Shown: positions 22,216 to 34,048 of the stretch, piece after piece
Layout: each line of letters opens with the position of its first letter
Position numbering within the stretch: position 1 is the stretch's first letter
DNA from: Bursaphelenchus xylophilus
Taxonomy: Eukaryota > Nematoda > Chromadorea > Rhabditida > Aphelenchoididae
Assembly: GCA_904066235.2 (NCBI GenBank)
Contig: CAJFCV020000001.1
Span: 13,511,291 to 13,575,290 of the forward strand
Length of the DNA: 64,000 nt
Direction of reading: 5' to 3'
Program-made: the position numbers and the translations under genes
The notes under the pieces: model-generated
What the model was told of the DNA's origin: nothing
Databases searched by the model: none
The model's input: the letters and a program-made list of their open reading frames with translations, nothing else

Positions 22216-22912
22216 TTTAGAACCGGTGAAGACACTGATGACATTTGAAAATTACCGGGGGTTAAATAGTAGCAAGATTTTGTTTATTCAGAAGAGTTTC
22301 GCTCGGAATGTCCCCATGAAAGCGTGTTACGGTTATTTGAACAGGAACAGAAAAGTCAGCCTTTTACTAAGGCTGACTAAACAATAAGTTTTGAATTTTC
22401 TGGTTTAGTGTCGAGTTCAAACACGTTGAATTTTCCGATTTTTGACGCTGAAACAACACATGTGTCTCATAAACAATTTTTGAAGTTCGCTCCAACCGAA
22501 AATTTTTTGATCAAAAATAGCAAAAAAATTAAAATTTTTTTTTGATTTGAAAAAATCAACGTTTCTTGCTAATGAGAACCACACTTGTATTAAAAATCAT
22601 TTTTTTCCGAGCAAAATTCTATGAAAAGTAGTAAAAAAAGCTCTTTTTCTCTGTCTGTCTCTTCATTTTTTGTGCTCTCTCTCTCACAAAAAATGGTTAC
22701 ATAAAATTTTATTTTAAACTGTGACACTGCAAAAACAATTAATTTTCTTGCAATATCGATATTTTGCCAAAGGAGCGCAGATTTTTCCCTTTCCGGGCAA
22801 AAGATTATACTCACCATGACAGGTATCCTAGCAACGGCGCGAGAAGTGGACATTGCCCAGTAAAATAAAGAAAGCTCGACATTTCGGGCTCCCACTTGCT
22901 TAATTTGTCCTT

Positions 22913-25900
22913 ATGGAGGACATTGAAGAGATTTCAGATACCGGAGAAGGTCATGTCACATCTCCGATTCAGAAAACCCCGCCGAAAATGGGATGGGCCG
23001 AAGCGGCGGCCGAACTCCCAAAGCCGAGAAATCCGCGGGATTTGCCGACGTTGGCAACTAAACCAGCAGCTCCGGCGGTCCCAAGCCCGAAGCAATTGTT
23101 TTCGCCGCCTCCAGAATTCGCTGAAGGCGAGGTAAGCCAAGTGTAATGTTTTAGCCGGTGCTCGAAGTGCGACGCGCTAATTTTCTTTAAATTGTGCACA
23201 GGGTTTTCGCATAGTACTCTGTTTAATTCCTGGAAGTTTTGGCTTGCGCTTTGCAGGGAGAGCCGATATATTCAACAATCTTTTAAAGCGAGAGAGTGCG
23301 CAAAATGCGGAGAGCCGTCAGAGAGAAATTTTTTTTTAATTTTGCAAACGCATTGGTTCCAATCCACAAGATGACATTTTATACGAAAAAACCTTTGTTT
23401 ATTTACAGATACATTTTATACGACCAAACGTGTTTCATCGTATAAAATGGTATCCCCGTTGAATTTTGTGAGAATGGCTTTTGAAAATAATATCTCTGCC
23501 AATTCTTTGGGAAAACATAAATTTTTTCGTGGAACTTTTGTGCGAAAAATCTCGGTTGTCTCTCCAAAGCGCGAGTTAGGAATCTCGCATATATCATATG
23601 CAAAGCTTGTCTAAATTTGTGCCAAGTTTCAATAGAATCTGAGCGTCGCACTTGGGGTATTCCCCAAGAAAGAACCGCCCTTTTTTAGTCTTATTTTGTA
23701 TTTTAGCGTTCTCCAGCCTTCAGTGAGCCTGCGGGAATGGGAGCCACTTCCCAATCGCCTTCCGGACTCTTGTCGCCCAGTTCCGATCTCCAACAAATGC
23801 ACCATTCAAAAAGGTAAAATTTGCTGGCCGAATTTTCAAGAATGTGGCCAAAAAAAGAAAAATTGGCCGTGTGAAAAAAATATGGTCAAATGATAAAAAA
23901 ATATGGCCAATTACGAAAATTTGGCTAAATTGCCAAAAAATATGACAAACTGTCAAAAAGTATAGCCAAATGAAAAAACTATGGCCAGTAATAAAAAAAT
24001 GTGGCCAAAATTATTAACAAAATATGGAGGACTTCCAATTCGGTCACATTTTGTAAGACTTATTATAGCCACATCACACATGACTTGGCCAAAATTTCTT
24101 CGATTTGGCCATAATTTAGAGCTTTATCCACAGAGCTCAAATTCTCAAAAAATTTAGGTGAACCACCTAAAACAGCCTTCTACAGATTGATTTTAGTTTC
24201 GACTCCTCTTCGCTCTCCTCCCGCTCTTCAAAACGGACCACCCTGTCCGCCGAGATGTCCTCAATGATCCGCCAACGGGTGCGCCAGCAAGCCAAGTCGA
24301 TTGTGGAGAGGAAACGGGGCTCCGTTCAACTGAATAAGCGGCTATTGAGGAGTCAAACTCTTCAAGGGTCGGAGAAGGAGAGCTTTCAGGACTATCAGAG
24401 TGGCGATAAATTGATCGAACAGGCTTTGAAGGTGAGGAAATTAGGCGAAACTTGGCAAAACTTTTTGGGTTTAATATGTCAAGATCATATCAAAACCGGG
24501 CTTGGATTTAGAGTAAGATTTTTTAGGAAAAATACAAGATTTTAAGATCGCACTTAGCAGAAACTGTCGAGATTTTAAGATCGGAAAATTGTTAAAAAAT
24601 TTTTTTTTATTTTTTGATCCGAAAATTTTAGAATTTGATACAAGGAAGGAGTAAAAGATTTTTTCGAAAAATGAGCTTTTTCTCAGCAAAATTCGCAAAG
24701 ATTTAGGCAAAAGAACTTTTTTTGTCTGGCCGACTCTCCGGATTTTGCGTGCTCTCTCGAAAAAAGGTTGTTCAATATCTCAGCTGCTGGTCAAGACTGA
24801 GTGCTCACATTTTCAGGGATTGATTTCTATGACATTTAGAGAATTTATGCAAAATTTAGAAAAAAATATAGAGGTACCCCAAAAAAAATTTTCAAAAAAC
24901 ACAAAAAACAAAAAATTTGCAAAATTCCAGATGGGCGCAAAATACGTGGCAAAAGGACAATCAATCTTGCCAGCGGATTATATTCAGCGTGAATTTTTCT
25001 TGCCCGAGCCGGTGACCCCACTGAAAGATGAGAAATCCTATGGAATTCCGACGATTTATAGCAAGCCACGGAGCACAGAGAAGGATAGAGTGCAGTTTGG
25101 TGCAATGCTGACCATTTATAAGCCGCTGCCAGGAATGAGCATCGAAGATCCACTGTCCAGGTGAGGATTTTCGTATTTTCATAAAGTGCGTAGACTTTTA
25201 TTCGCTGCGACAAATCCACATTATTTTCCCGACAGACTGATTTTAGATTTTTTCATAAAGTGCGTAGACTTTTTTTCTTGGCGCACCGTGCGTTTTGAAC
25301 TTTTTCCCACGCTTGTCGCCGATGCACAGTGCAAACGACAAAAAAGCCGTTTGCACTGTGCAAATTCTGCAGCAGCGATATTTCAATGCACAGTGCACGT
25401 CAAACTGAGATAAGCTAAAACAGTCCGGTGAATGGATTGGCAATTTGCCAAAAAAAGACGCGAAAAAACGTTTTGTCGGGGAAGAAATGGGGAATTTTTG
25501 GGGCGAGAGAGTACGCTTTTGCGTGTCTTTTTTCTCTCTTTCTCTGGAAATCAAGACGAAATGTAAAAAACCGATAGCGAAGAGTCTATTCCGGTCACCG
25601 GACTCCTCAGTTTGACGTGCAGTGCGAAAACAGGAAAAAAGGTGAATTGCACGGTGCAAAATGAAGGGAACCGGAAAGTAAAAAAACATTTTGGGCGATA
25701 TCTCCGTGAATTTCGTTCTGAAGAAAAATGATTTTTTGTGGAAATACTATACGGTTTGTCTTCAATGGACTATGATTTTTGCGAGATCAAAATCGAAAAA
25801 AAAAACAATTTTTTTTGAAATTTTATCATCAAAAAACCTCGGTAAATCTTCAAATTCAGAGTAAAAAAAAAGCAAAAAATATCTAAAATACACTTCAGAA

Positions 25901-28900
25901 AGTTGTTAACAAAATTTGAGGCAATTTTCATCAAAATTCAAGAAATTTTTTTTCCTCAAAGTAAAAATTTTTTTTGCAAAAATTAAAAAAAAAAAATTTT
26001 TTTTTCATTTTTCAGGATGTACCCTCAAACCTTCAAAGCTCAGACTAGTCGCAAATTCAACCTGATCCTGCCACGGCACGGCGATCGCTTCCAATCGCCC
26101 GAGGGCGGGATTCTCGGCCTCTCCAAGGAGATCATGACACGCAAAATCCTGCGGCCAAAACGCGACGAGGACGAGGATTTTGGGCTGATCGAGTACACGA
26201 ACCCGATCCCCTGGGACGATTGGGAGGCGTTCGGGCTGGCGCCCACGAAATATTATCAACTGTGTGTTGACATCAACAAGATCGAGTTCGATCATCACTG
26301 GCTGTTCGGCGAGGAGGACGTGTTGGCGCGGCGTGTGCGGCGTCTGCATTCGGATTACGTGCACATGACCGAGAACTTGGTCGAATTGTGGAGGGATGTG
26401 GTGGAGTTGCGGCGACGGCTGGAGTTTGAAATTTTGGTCGAAGAGGAGAAACGGAGGTTGAACTTGGAGTTGGAGAGCAAATTTGAGAGTATTCAAAGGC
26501 TACGCAGCGACGTGCCGAGACTGGGCGAGCTCATGGAGCGGTCATACGAGGAGTTGAAGGAATTCTGGGAGAAAACGGGAAGAAATAGCAGCCATTATAG
26601 GCTGGTCAAGCTGGATGAGGTGGGCAGGTGAGGAAAGCACTTATACATATTGTCGGCGCTAAACCCCAAATTTGCATAAGTTCGCCAATCCACTATAAAA
26701 GACACAGATCTCATCATTTTATAATCACTTTTTCCTCCTGTGTGTCCAATAAAGACTCCTTCTCTTGGTCTCTCGTCTTCCTCAACCGGTCGATCCTCAA
26801 CTCCAATTCTTCTCCTGGCCTGCCAGTTTTACATATACAATTGATCGCGTCTCGACTTTTCGCGTCGCGTCGACGACAGTTCGGGCCAACATAAAATCGA
26901 CCGACACGGGGCATAGTGGAGACTCAAAAAACGATGATTGGAAGTGCCTATGAGGCCTGGCAAAGCCGTTGGATGCTCGGCGGACGCTCGGCGAAGGCTC
27001 GGCGGACACTTGGCGAAGACTTGTAAAAGAGTGTTCAAAGTTCAACCCTCAGATTTGCTTTTAATTTTGACTATAAATAGAGTCTGGCTAATATATCAAT
27101 TCCTGAAAATCTTAGCTCGCGCTGCGCGGGCGCAGCTGAGATATTCAACGGTCTTTGCGGCCGATAGAATTAAACTTGGAGCGGTCAGAGAAAAAAAAAA
27201 CTTTTTGGCCATATCTTTGCCAGTTTCGCGCGGAAAAAAAATGATTTTTTTGTGAGAACATTGCCTTCTACGGTACAAAGAAGTATCGCAACTTTTCATG
27301 CCAAAATTCGCAAAAAAATCTTCGAATTTTTACCACGCATACGGTTAAATTTCAATTTTAAAAACAATGAATTTCAGCCCGGAATACAAAAATTTGGAGC
27401 TGCCAATGTACGAACTACGACATCAGCATGTCAAGGTGAGCTGCTGATGAAATATTGCTTGAATTGCGTTCCAAAATCTTTCAAGGTTTACTTTCCAGGA
27501 CGGGCAGCCATCCCAGCCCGCAACATCTCGCCTATTGCCCCGTCAAATGTCGGTTCAAGACCAGCTGGCCAAGCAGGATCAAGAGCGACGCCAGGCCATG
27601 GAGAAGTGTCGCGTTCGCGTCGACCTCTACTTCAATAAGATCCTCGTCTGTCGCACTGAAGCCAAACTCCTGGAAAACGACTTTTCCGTCACTTTCGGCC
27701 AAGTCTACAACCTCCGAGTGCATGAGCAGCCGGATTCCGTTGAGTTGGTGGTTCAGGAAAAGTTTGGCGGCAATGCGTGGCGCACCATGGCCCAGGTTTT
27801 TGTCCCATTCGAGTGGCACGAGGACAGCCCGCAGCGCGACTTGGAGGCCATGGACTTCGCGTCCGACTGGGAGGTGGCGGGGTAGGGGAGGTGGGGCGAT
27901 TTTAAAAGCGCTGATTGCAGTTTCAAAGGCAGCATTGGTTGTGGTGACCCCCCAAAGAGCCCGCATATCAATGGGAGGTTGTTTTGCAACGCCATTTGGA
28001 TGGAGGATGAGAAACCGTGGAATTACGATAAGAGCGCACAAGTAAGGAGTCATCAGAAGAGCATTTGGTTTTCTAGTCTCTGTTAAGGCTGAGATGTTTG
28101 CAGGAGACAAGTTATACGACGAAACATGTTTGGGCGTATAAAATGTCTCAGCGTAAACCTTTTCTTGAGCTGATACTTGACGTTGTTTGTTTATGAAAAC
28201 CTAGTTTTTTCGACTTGGAACACACTTACAGGCAACATTTTATACGATGAAACATGTTTGGGCGTATAAAATGTCTCAGCGTAAACCTTTTCTTGAGCTG
28301 ATACTTGACGTTGTTTGTTTATGAAAACCTAGTTTTTTCGACTTGGAACACACTTACAGGCAACATTTTATACGATGAAACATGTTTGGTCGTATAAAAT
28401 GTCTCAGCGTAAACCTTTTTTTGAGCTGATATTTGACGTTGTTTGTTTATGGAAACCTAGTGTTTTCGGCTTGGAACACACTTACAGGAGACAAGTTATA
28501 CGACGAAACATGTTTGATTGTATAAAATGTCTCCGCTTACAAATTTTTGGACTGGTGCTTGATATTGCGCGTCTATCAGAAAAGCAATGTTTTTGGCTTG
28601 CAAGATCGCCAGCAGATACATTTTATACGATGAAACATGTTTGGTCGTATAAAAAGTCTCCGCGTAAAAGTTGAAAAAATTTGTTATAAACCTAGTTTCA
28701 TCAAGATCTGAGAATTCAATTCCATTTTTCATTACCTAGATTCAATTTTTTCTCCAGAAAAATAACGTCTCTTCCGACGACACCTTCCACTTGATCCCCA
28801 AGGAAACCCTTCTTCAACCCAAAGACGAGAAAGACATGAAATCACAGGCCCGGTTGGACGCTCTTCAACGGCGTTTCCAGTCGCGCCGCTTCGGCGGTCA

Positions 28901-31900
28901 AACGTTTCAGGCCGATAGAATCGACCAAACCCGCATCGGGTTGGTCGATGATGAAGTGGAACAGACCTTTATCGCCGAGGAATTCAAGGCCGAGGACAGT
29001 GCGTTGGGTGAGATTTTAACACGCTACGAAGCGAAATTGTACTCATTATTTTCCCGACAGACTGATAAGAACTTTTTGCGCAGGCGTTGGAATGAACGAG
29101 TCGCATTTGGACGTGATCCGCGACCTCGCCCAACAATACGCCGTGAGCCTTCGCCAAAACTTGTTCGAGGCCTCACTGCACTCGAAGCACACGAGAAGTT
29201 ACGAATCCCTGGTGCGGGAGGACCCGATTCCCGCGCTTTTCGACTTTTTCGGCACCCTCTTCCGACCGCCCGACATATCGCGCAAATTGAAGCCGATGCG
29301 AGGCCAACGACCGGCGGCGACGACGAAACAGGCGCGATATCGGATCGTGATCAACGTGCAGAATGCGGTGAATTTGCCGGAAAAAGTGAATGGCGAGAGC
29401 ACAAATGTGTTTGTGGATGTTTGTTTTAGGGTGAGTGTTGGGGTGGTGTAGGGGCTACTTGATCTCTGTCTACGCTCTAGAGGTAATAAGCTCGGCCAAG
29501 ACCCGATTATGCCCACACAAACACTTGGATTGAAACACAACTATTTAATTATCCGATACAAGAAACTAAAACCCGAAAGTAACACAAGTCGATAAATCAG
29601 AATACAGCGTAGTAAAACGTCGTCCCGTGTGAAACCTCTCACACCGTCTGCCGTTCTGTCCGTCCAAAACTCTGTTCTCCCCATTGCCACGGAATGCCAA
29701 ACTCTCCTTTGGCTTCGCGGTGGGACTATTTCAACATGTAGTCAGCTCTTGGTTTCTGTGCACTTTTGCTCTTGATGTTGTCTGGATCTTCCATGGGATT
29801 GTGCCAAGCGCTTCCTCGTTATCCTGAACTGGTGTTAGGTGTATTGACGCCGTTCCCGGGTCGTACTCCTTGTAAACTTCGATTTGCAGAAAAAGCACGC
29901 ACAAACCGCCCCAGTCGAAGGACGCTACGCGAACTGGCAGGAAACGCTCATTTTAGAGTTAGAAAGCGACAACGATCTCCACTTTGAGATGGCCTACATC
30001 AATGAGATGATTGAGTTCCGTCTCTACGATCGTTGCGTGAGCCCGTTGGCGCGCGACAACCGCGAAATCAACACCATTCACGAGCAATGGGAGAACAAGT
30101 GGCTCGGCGACGTCTTCATCCCGTTCTCGGCGGTCTTCACGCAAGGAAAGCTGGATGGAGCGATGAGTGTGAGAAGGCCCGCGTTTTATACGGACTACAA
30201 GTAGGTGTTGGTGGCGCGAAATCTCGGAATTTTTTTGAAGCAAAACAAAAGATTTTCGAAAAATAATTTTAGACTTCAAATTTTTTTTATAAAAGATTAA
30301 AATATTCTTTTTATAGAAAGTAAAAATATATTTTTTTCAGAAATTTCGATCGAACTTGTCAACTCAAAGTTTTGGTCACAATAGACCCGCCATTGCTGCC
30401 GCCAAAATTGGTCTTCAACAATTTCTTCTCGACAACTGTGGCATCCGAGGTAATTCGAAAGCAATGAAACCTACAACAAACTTTTTCACAACTAGAACCT
30501 CTCTGTTTTTTCGATGCACAGTGCAAACGGCTTTTTTGGGGTTTGCTCGCACCGCCTTTTCTGCATAGTTCAAGCGCCAAAAATCAGTTCGGCGACTTTC
30601 CTGAAGGACCGCTTCACGGCAACCCGAAGTGTTTCCTGGCTCCTTTCGACACTTCGCCCATTTTGTATCGGTTGAAATCAAACAAAATGTCACAAAAGAA
30701 TTTTTCGTGGGATTTTCCGACCGAAAATTATTTTTCTCGGAATTATTTTATTTCTTCTGTCAATTTTGACACTTCGTTTGGACGAAACTCAAAATTGGGC
30801 GAGAAACATTTTTCTTCTATCAGTCTGTCGGGAAAATAACGGCGGATCGTCGCGCCTCGGAATCGCCCATCATCGCTTTGCGACTGCAAGCCGCGGTTGG
30901 GGATTTGGTGCGCGATAGCGGCGAGGCGAGACATTTTGCTGCGACGATCCGCCGTTATTTTTCCGACAGACCGATATTTCGGGTTGCCGTGCGCTTGTAT
31001 AACGAATAATTTTCTTTGACCTTTGCAATTCATTATACAGAGGTTTGACTACATTTCCAACACTTACGACTGTCGCATTTTACTTCAAAAAAAATTTTTT
31101 TTAGTTTCTCTCCGACGTCCAAAAATGGGAAGAGAAGTTGTTGGAGAGAAACCCCGACCGCTTCTACCGCGCAATCGTCAGCGATACGAACGGAAAGCCG
31201 GTGCTCATCTCGCAGTTCATTCATCCAGTTGTACCCCCGCACATTCTTCGGCATGTGGATTCGTCGAGTCCGGACGAGGCGTTGAAAGCGGTGCGATTGG
31301 CGGCTCATGTTGTTTCGTGTGTCCCATTCTTGACTCATCCCGTCATCTACGCCCATCTGTGCGATGTCTGGATGACGGTGGATCAGGTGGGTGAACAGGA
31401 GGAGAAAAATCAGTCTGTCGGGAAAATAATGAGCAATCTGTCGCAGCAAAAATCGCATCGCCGCCGAGAAAATGAATTGTGTCGCGACAAAATCAAATTG
31501 CTTTTCACTTCAGCGACGCGCTCGGCGTAACGAAATTTTGCTCATTATTTTCCCGACAGAGTGATATTACTAACATAAAGGTTTGTCTTGAAAATAATGT
31601 GGATTTGTCGCCACAAAAATTGCATCGCCGACGTCTCGTCGCAATCGCGCACCAAATCCCAAGCCGCAACTAGCCCTCGCCAAGCGATGTTGAGAGATCC
31701 CAAGGCGCGAAAAATCCACATTATTTTCCCGACAGACTGACATTATTATAGAATTTTTATAAAGTGCATGGACATTTTGTCGCGGTCCGCACCGTGCACA
31801 AAACCCCCTCATTCTGCACAGTGCATTTCACATTCTATTGGTTTTTGCACTGTGCATCGAAATATCGCTGCGGCATAATCAAGTTTCAGCCACGTCGCTG

Positions 31901-34048
31901 GGTGTGGAATTTGCACAGTGCAAACGGCTTTTTCGATTTTTGCACTGTTCGAAAAGAGAAAATGCGCTGTGCATTGGCGACAAGCGTGGGAAAAAGTTCA
32001 AAATGCACTGTGCGAAAAAGAAAAAATTCACAGTTTCCCACGCTTGTCGCCAATGCACAGTGCGTTTGTTCGCTGGGAATTTGCACAGTGCAAACTGCTT
32101 TTTTGAGGTTTGCACTGTGCAAAAAGAGAAAATGCACTGTGCATTGGCGACAAGCGTGGGAAAAAGTTCAAAATGCACTGTGCGAAAAGAGAAAAAAATG
32201 TTCCACGCTTGTCGCCAACGCACAGTGCATTTTTTTCTTTTTTTTTTGCACAGTGCATTTTTTCAATTTACTTTTTTTTAATATCGGTCTGTCGGGAAAA
32301 TAATGGCGGATCGTCGCGCCTGGGAATCGCTCATCATCGCTCTGCGATTGCAAGCCGCGGCATGGGATTTGGTGCGCGATAGCGGCGAGGCGAGACATTT
32401 TGATGCGGCGATCCGCCGTTATTTTTCCGACAGACTGATAAAAAAGTAATTCCAGATGCTGACAATAGGCTGTGGCTCGACGGAAGAGCACGCGGTATTG
32501 CTGTGCAATTGGCTTCTGGGCATGGGTTTCCAGGCATTTCTCTTGCTGGGCACGGGCCTTCCCCAAAGCGTGAACACGGCCTTTGTTTACGTGGAGATTC
32601 CGGGATATGCGGCGATCCTGATCGACCCCAGTGATGGCAGCTATTACTTGACGACTGACACTACTTGCACGCTGAATAATATTTATGTCATCGCAACCCC
32701 GACCAATGTTTTTGGGAATCTGCAGACGGAGAAACAAGTGGTTTTGACCGATTTTAATATCAAGGTAAGGGAATGGATTTTTTGTCAAAAATGTGGACGA
32801 ATATTTACTTTTGAGATTTTTAAAACTTGTTTTACTGCATTTCAGAGACTTTTAGGTGGAAAAAACGTCAAATTTTTTGGATAAAAAATTAGTTTAGGGA
32901 GGAAAACGTAAATACGGAATGCGGAAAAAAGTTCAGGTTTTGATGAAACAAGGGAAAAAAATTTTAATTAGAACATCATAATCGGATTTTTTACTATGTT
33001 TTTTGCTAAAATTTATGAGACTTTTTGAAAAAAATCCAAAAAATTTTTTTTGAATTTTGATTTTTTGGAATGAAAAAATCTCTCCTACAAATCAGGACCA
33101 CAGTATTTCTGCACAAACTTAATCTTTCCGAACGAAATTCGCTGAGAAACAAGAAAAAATATATTTTTTTTGTCTGGCCGACTCTCCTCTTTTTGTGTGC
33201 TTTCTCTGGAGAAGATTTCATCATAACTCAGCTGCAGGTGAAAAATACGATCTAAAATTTTCAAGAACTAATCAGTGCCCTAGATAGAAAATGCATGCTA
33301 AGTTTGAAAAAAATAGGAACGAAAAGACTTGGAGTAGGTACCATCTTTATACATACTGCAACTAGGCCCAAAAAAATTTCGTTTTTAACAAAACGATGTC
33401 GTATTTCAGCGCCGCTCATGTTGGGAGCCCCTTTTTGCCTCTAACCGAACTCCGCCGCCCACAGTTCAGAAGGATTCGCTGGTCTACACGGAAGTGAGCG
33501 AGGACGTTGTAATGGAGCTAAGGGGCTCCTTGGAACGAGAAATTCGACTCAAATTCGATCAGAGTCGGCCTTACGGAATTCCGCAGTGGAATGTGCTCGC
33601 CTCCAGGTAAATTTTTGTTCATTTTCTTACTTATTTTCAAGCCTATATAAGGCGTTTTATCAGTTTTGAAAATTTTTACCTCAATTGTCATGGATAATAT
33701 AAAAAATGGCTCTAATTTCAAAACCAGAGAAAGCTATGGATTCAAATTTTGCGCAATAATTTTAGAGCCCTTCGAGAAGTCCTAATTTACATTTCGACGA
33801 ATTTGGACGAACCGCCGGAGATCAAGGACAAGTTTCGCTCGCTCGGTCTCAATTACAATGTTTGCGCCGTCGGCATTCGAAAAGGCTATCAAAACAGACA
33901 ACAACTGGTCGACGATGTCATGAACACCCAAATCCACGTGAATGCCAACAGTTCCGCGCAATTTGCTTTCGCGGTTCATGTGCAACCCTTCTTCAACAAA
34001 ATTGTTAGCGTTTCTGTGGCTATCGCCAGCTTAAACTTGCCGTATTAA
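22913..34048 (+). CDS. CC2D2A: CC2D2A orthologue (MKS-6), ciliary transition-zone protein
   Basis: Sixteen exons keep frame: 22913..23131, 23707..23813, 24197..24431, 24931..25160, 26016..26627, 27378..27435, 27499..27881, 27921..28041, 28758..29007, 29084..29430, 29890..30200, 30341..30449, 31105..31386, 32456..32764, 33410..33606, 33766..34048 (1,350 aa; human about 1,620). A low-complexity N-terminus precedes a coiled-coil-like segment (about 390-440). A C2-like region follows (about 515-650), then a second C2 (about 820-960, with YRIVINVQNAVNLPEK and HEQWENKWLGDVFIPFS). The diagnostic C-terminal domain has EEHAVLLCNWLLGMG and VVSCVPFLTHP; the end FAFAVHVQPF..SVAIASL matches the CC2D2A terminus. 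The protein anchors the MKS module of the transition zone in ciliated sensory neurons. Introns are packed with transposons. Confidence 0.9.
23158..23668. mobile_element. Long foldback-family element in CC2D2A intron 1
   Basis: Starts ctcgaagtgcgacgcgc and ends ctgagcgtcgcacttgggg, inverted ends of the GCGACGCTCAG family. Contains an internal palindrome around cattttatacga / cgtataaaatg (about 23390-23450), which is also the core of the tandem array at 28101. Confidence 0.6.
23815..24080. repeat. Degenerate TATGGCCAAA short repeat
   Basis: Intron 2 of CC2D2A carries roughly ten degenerate copies of a 15-25-bp unit centred on atatggccaaa, spaced by A runs. Confidence 0.5.
25165..25690. repeat. 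TGCACTGTGCA-type elements with MITE end (CC2D2A intron 4)
   Basis: ttttcataaagtgcgtagac occurs at about 25177 and again at 25251, separated by the right end of a MITE (25200-25243). TGCACAGTGCA-type palindromes continue to 25660. The rest of the 855-nt intron is AT-rich. Confidence 0.6.
28101..28680. repeat. 128-bp tandem repeat array, about 4.5 copies
   Basis: Units start at about 28101, 28229, 28357, 28485 and 28613, a constant spacing of 128 bp. Each begins with a palindromic core (tttatacgatgaaacatgtt continuing to cgtataaaa). Middle copies are nearly identical, outer ones more diverged. It fills most of CC2D2A intron 8 (28042-28757). Confidence 0.85.
29024..29067. mobile_element. MITE right-end remnant inside a 76-nt CC2D2A intron
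   Basis: actcattattttcccgacag and actgata, preceded by a gaagcgaaatt block, match the right end of the GAGCAC-subtype MITE. The intron (29008-29083) has little other sequence; its acceptor lies 16 bp beyond the MITE end. Confidence 0.7.
30820..30974. mobile_element. CAGTCTGTCGG-family MITE, GCGGATCGTCGC subtype
   Basis: 155 bp, TA flanked (30818-30819, 30975-30976), in CC2D2A intron 12 (30450-31104). The same intron has a partial TGCACAGTGCA unit at about 30515-30620. Confidence 0.85.
31410..32438. mobile_element. Cluster of three MITEs and a TGCACTGTGCA element filling CC2D2A intron 13
   Basis: The intron spans 31387-32455. It holds a GAGCAC-subtype MITE (31410-31564), a GTGGATT-subtype MITE lacking its left terminus (31580-31740), a TGCACTGTGCA element (about 31752-32278, starting ttataaagtgcatggac) and a GCGGATCGTCGC-subtype MITE (32284-32438). 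Only about 24 bp at the donor and 17 bp at the acceptor are not transposon. Confidence 0.85.

Larger units (their letters stand above)
19000..23670. repeat. Tandem segmental duplication, unit about 2.47 kb
   Basis: GH45 copy 2 and its flanks recur as copy 3 at an offset of 2,473 bp. Matching blocks continue through the promoter, a ttccgggcaaaagatta segment (20816, 22791), the end of CC2D2A exon 1 with its donor (20960, 23131) and the intron-1 repeat (about 20985, 23158). The left unit carries extra sequence (about 20000-20390) with no recognisable gene, and lacks about 200 bp around the CC2D2A start. Confidence 0.8.

Noticed and set aside
26640..26895. Possible solo LTR (TATA-like ctataaaa, aataaagact polyadenylation-like signal) in CC2D2A intron 5
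   Set aside because: No second LTR, no clear target duplication and no retroviral-type coding sequence; the signal pair alone is too weak. A similar candidate near 20070-20345 was set aside for the same reason.
28101..28680. CRISPR-like array
   Set aside because: Units are 128 bp with no short-repeat/unique-spacer pattern, and the locus is a eukaryotic intron; it is an ordinary tandem repeat.
30543..30720. Possible extra CC2D2A exon after ttctgcatag
   Set aside because: In the required phase it meets a stop after eleven codons, and direct joining of 30449 to 31105 reproduces the conserved CC2D2A sequence.
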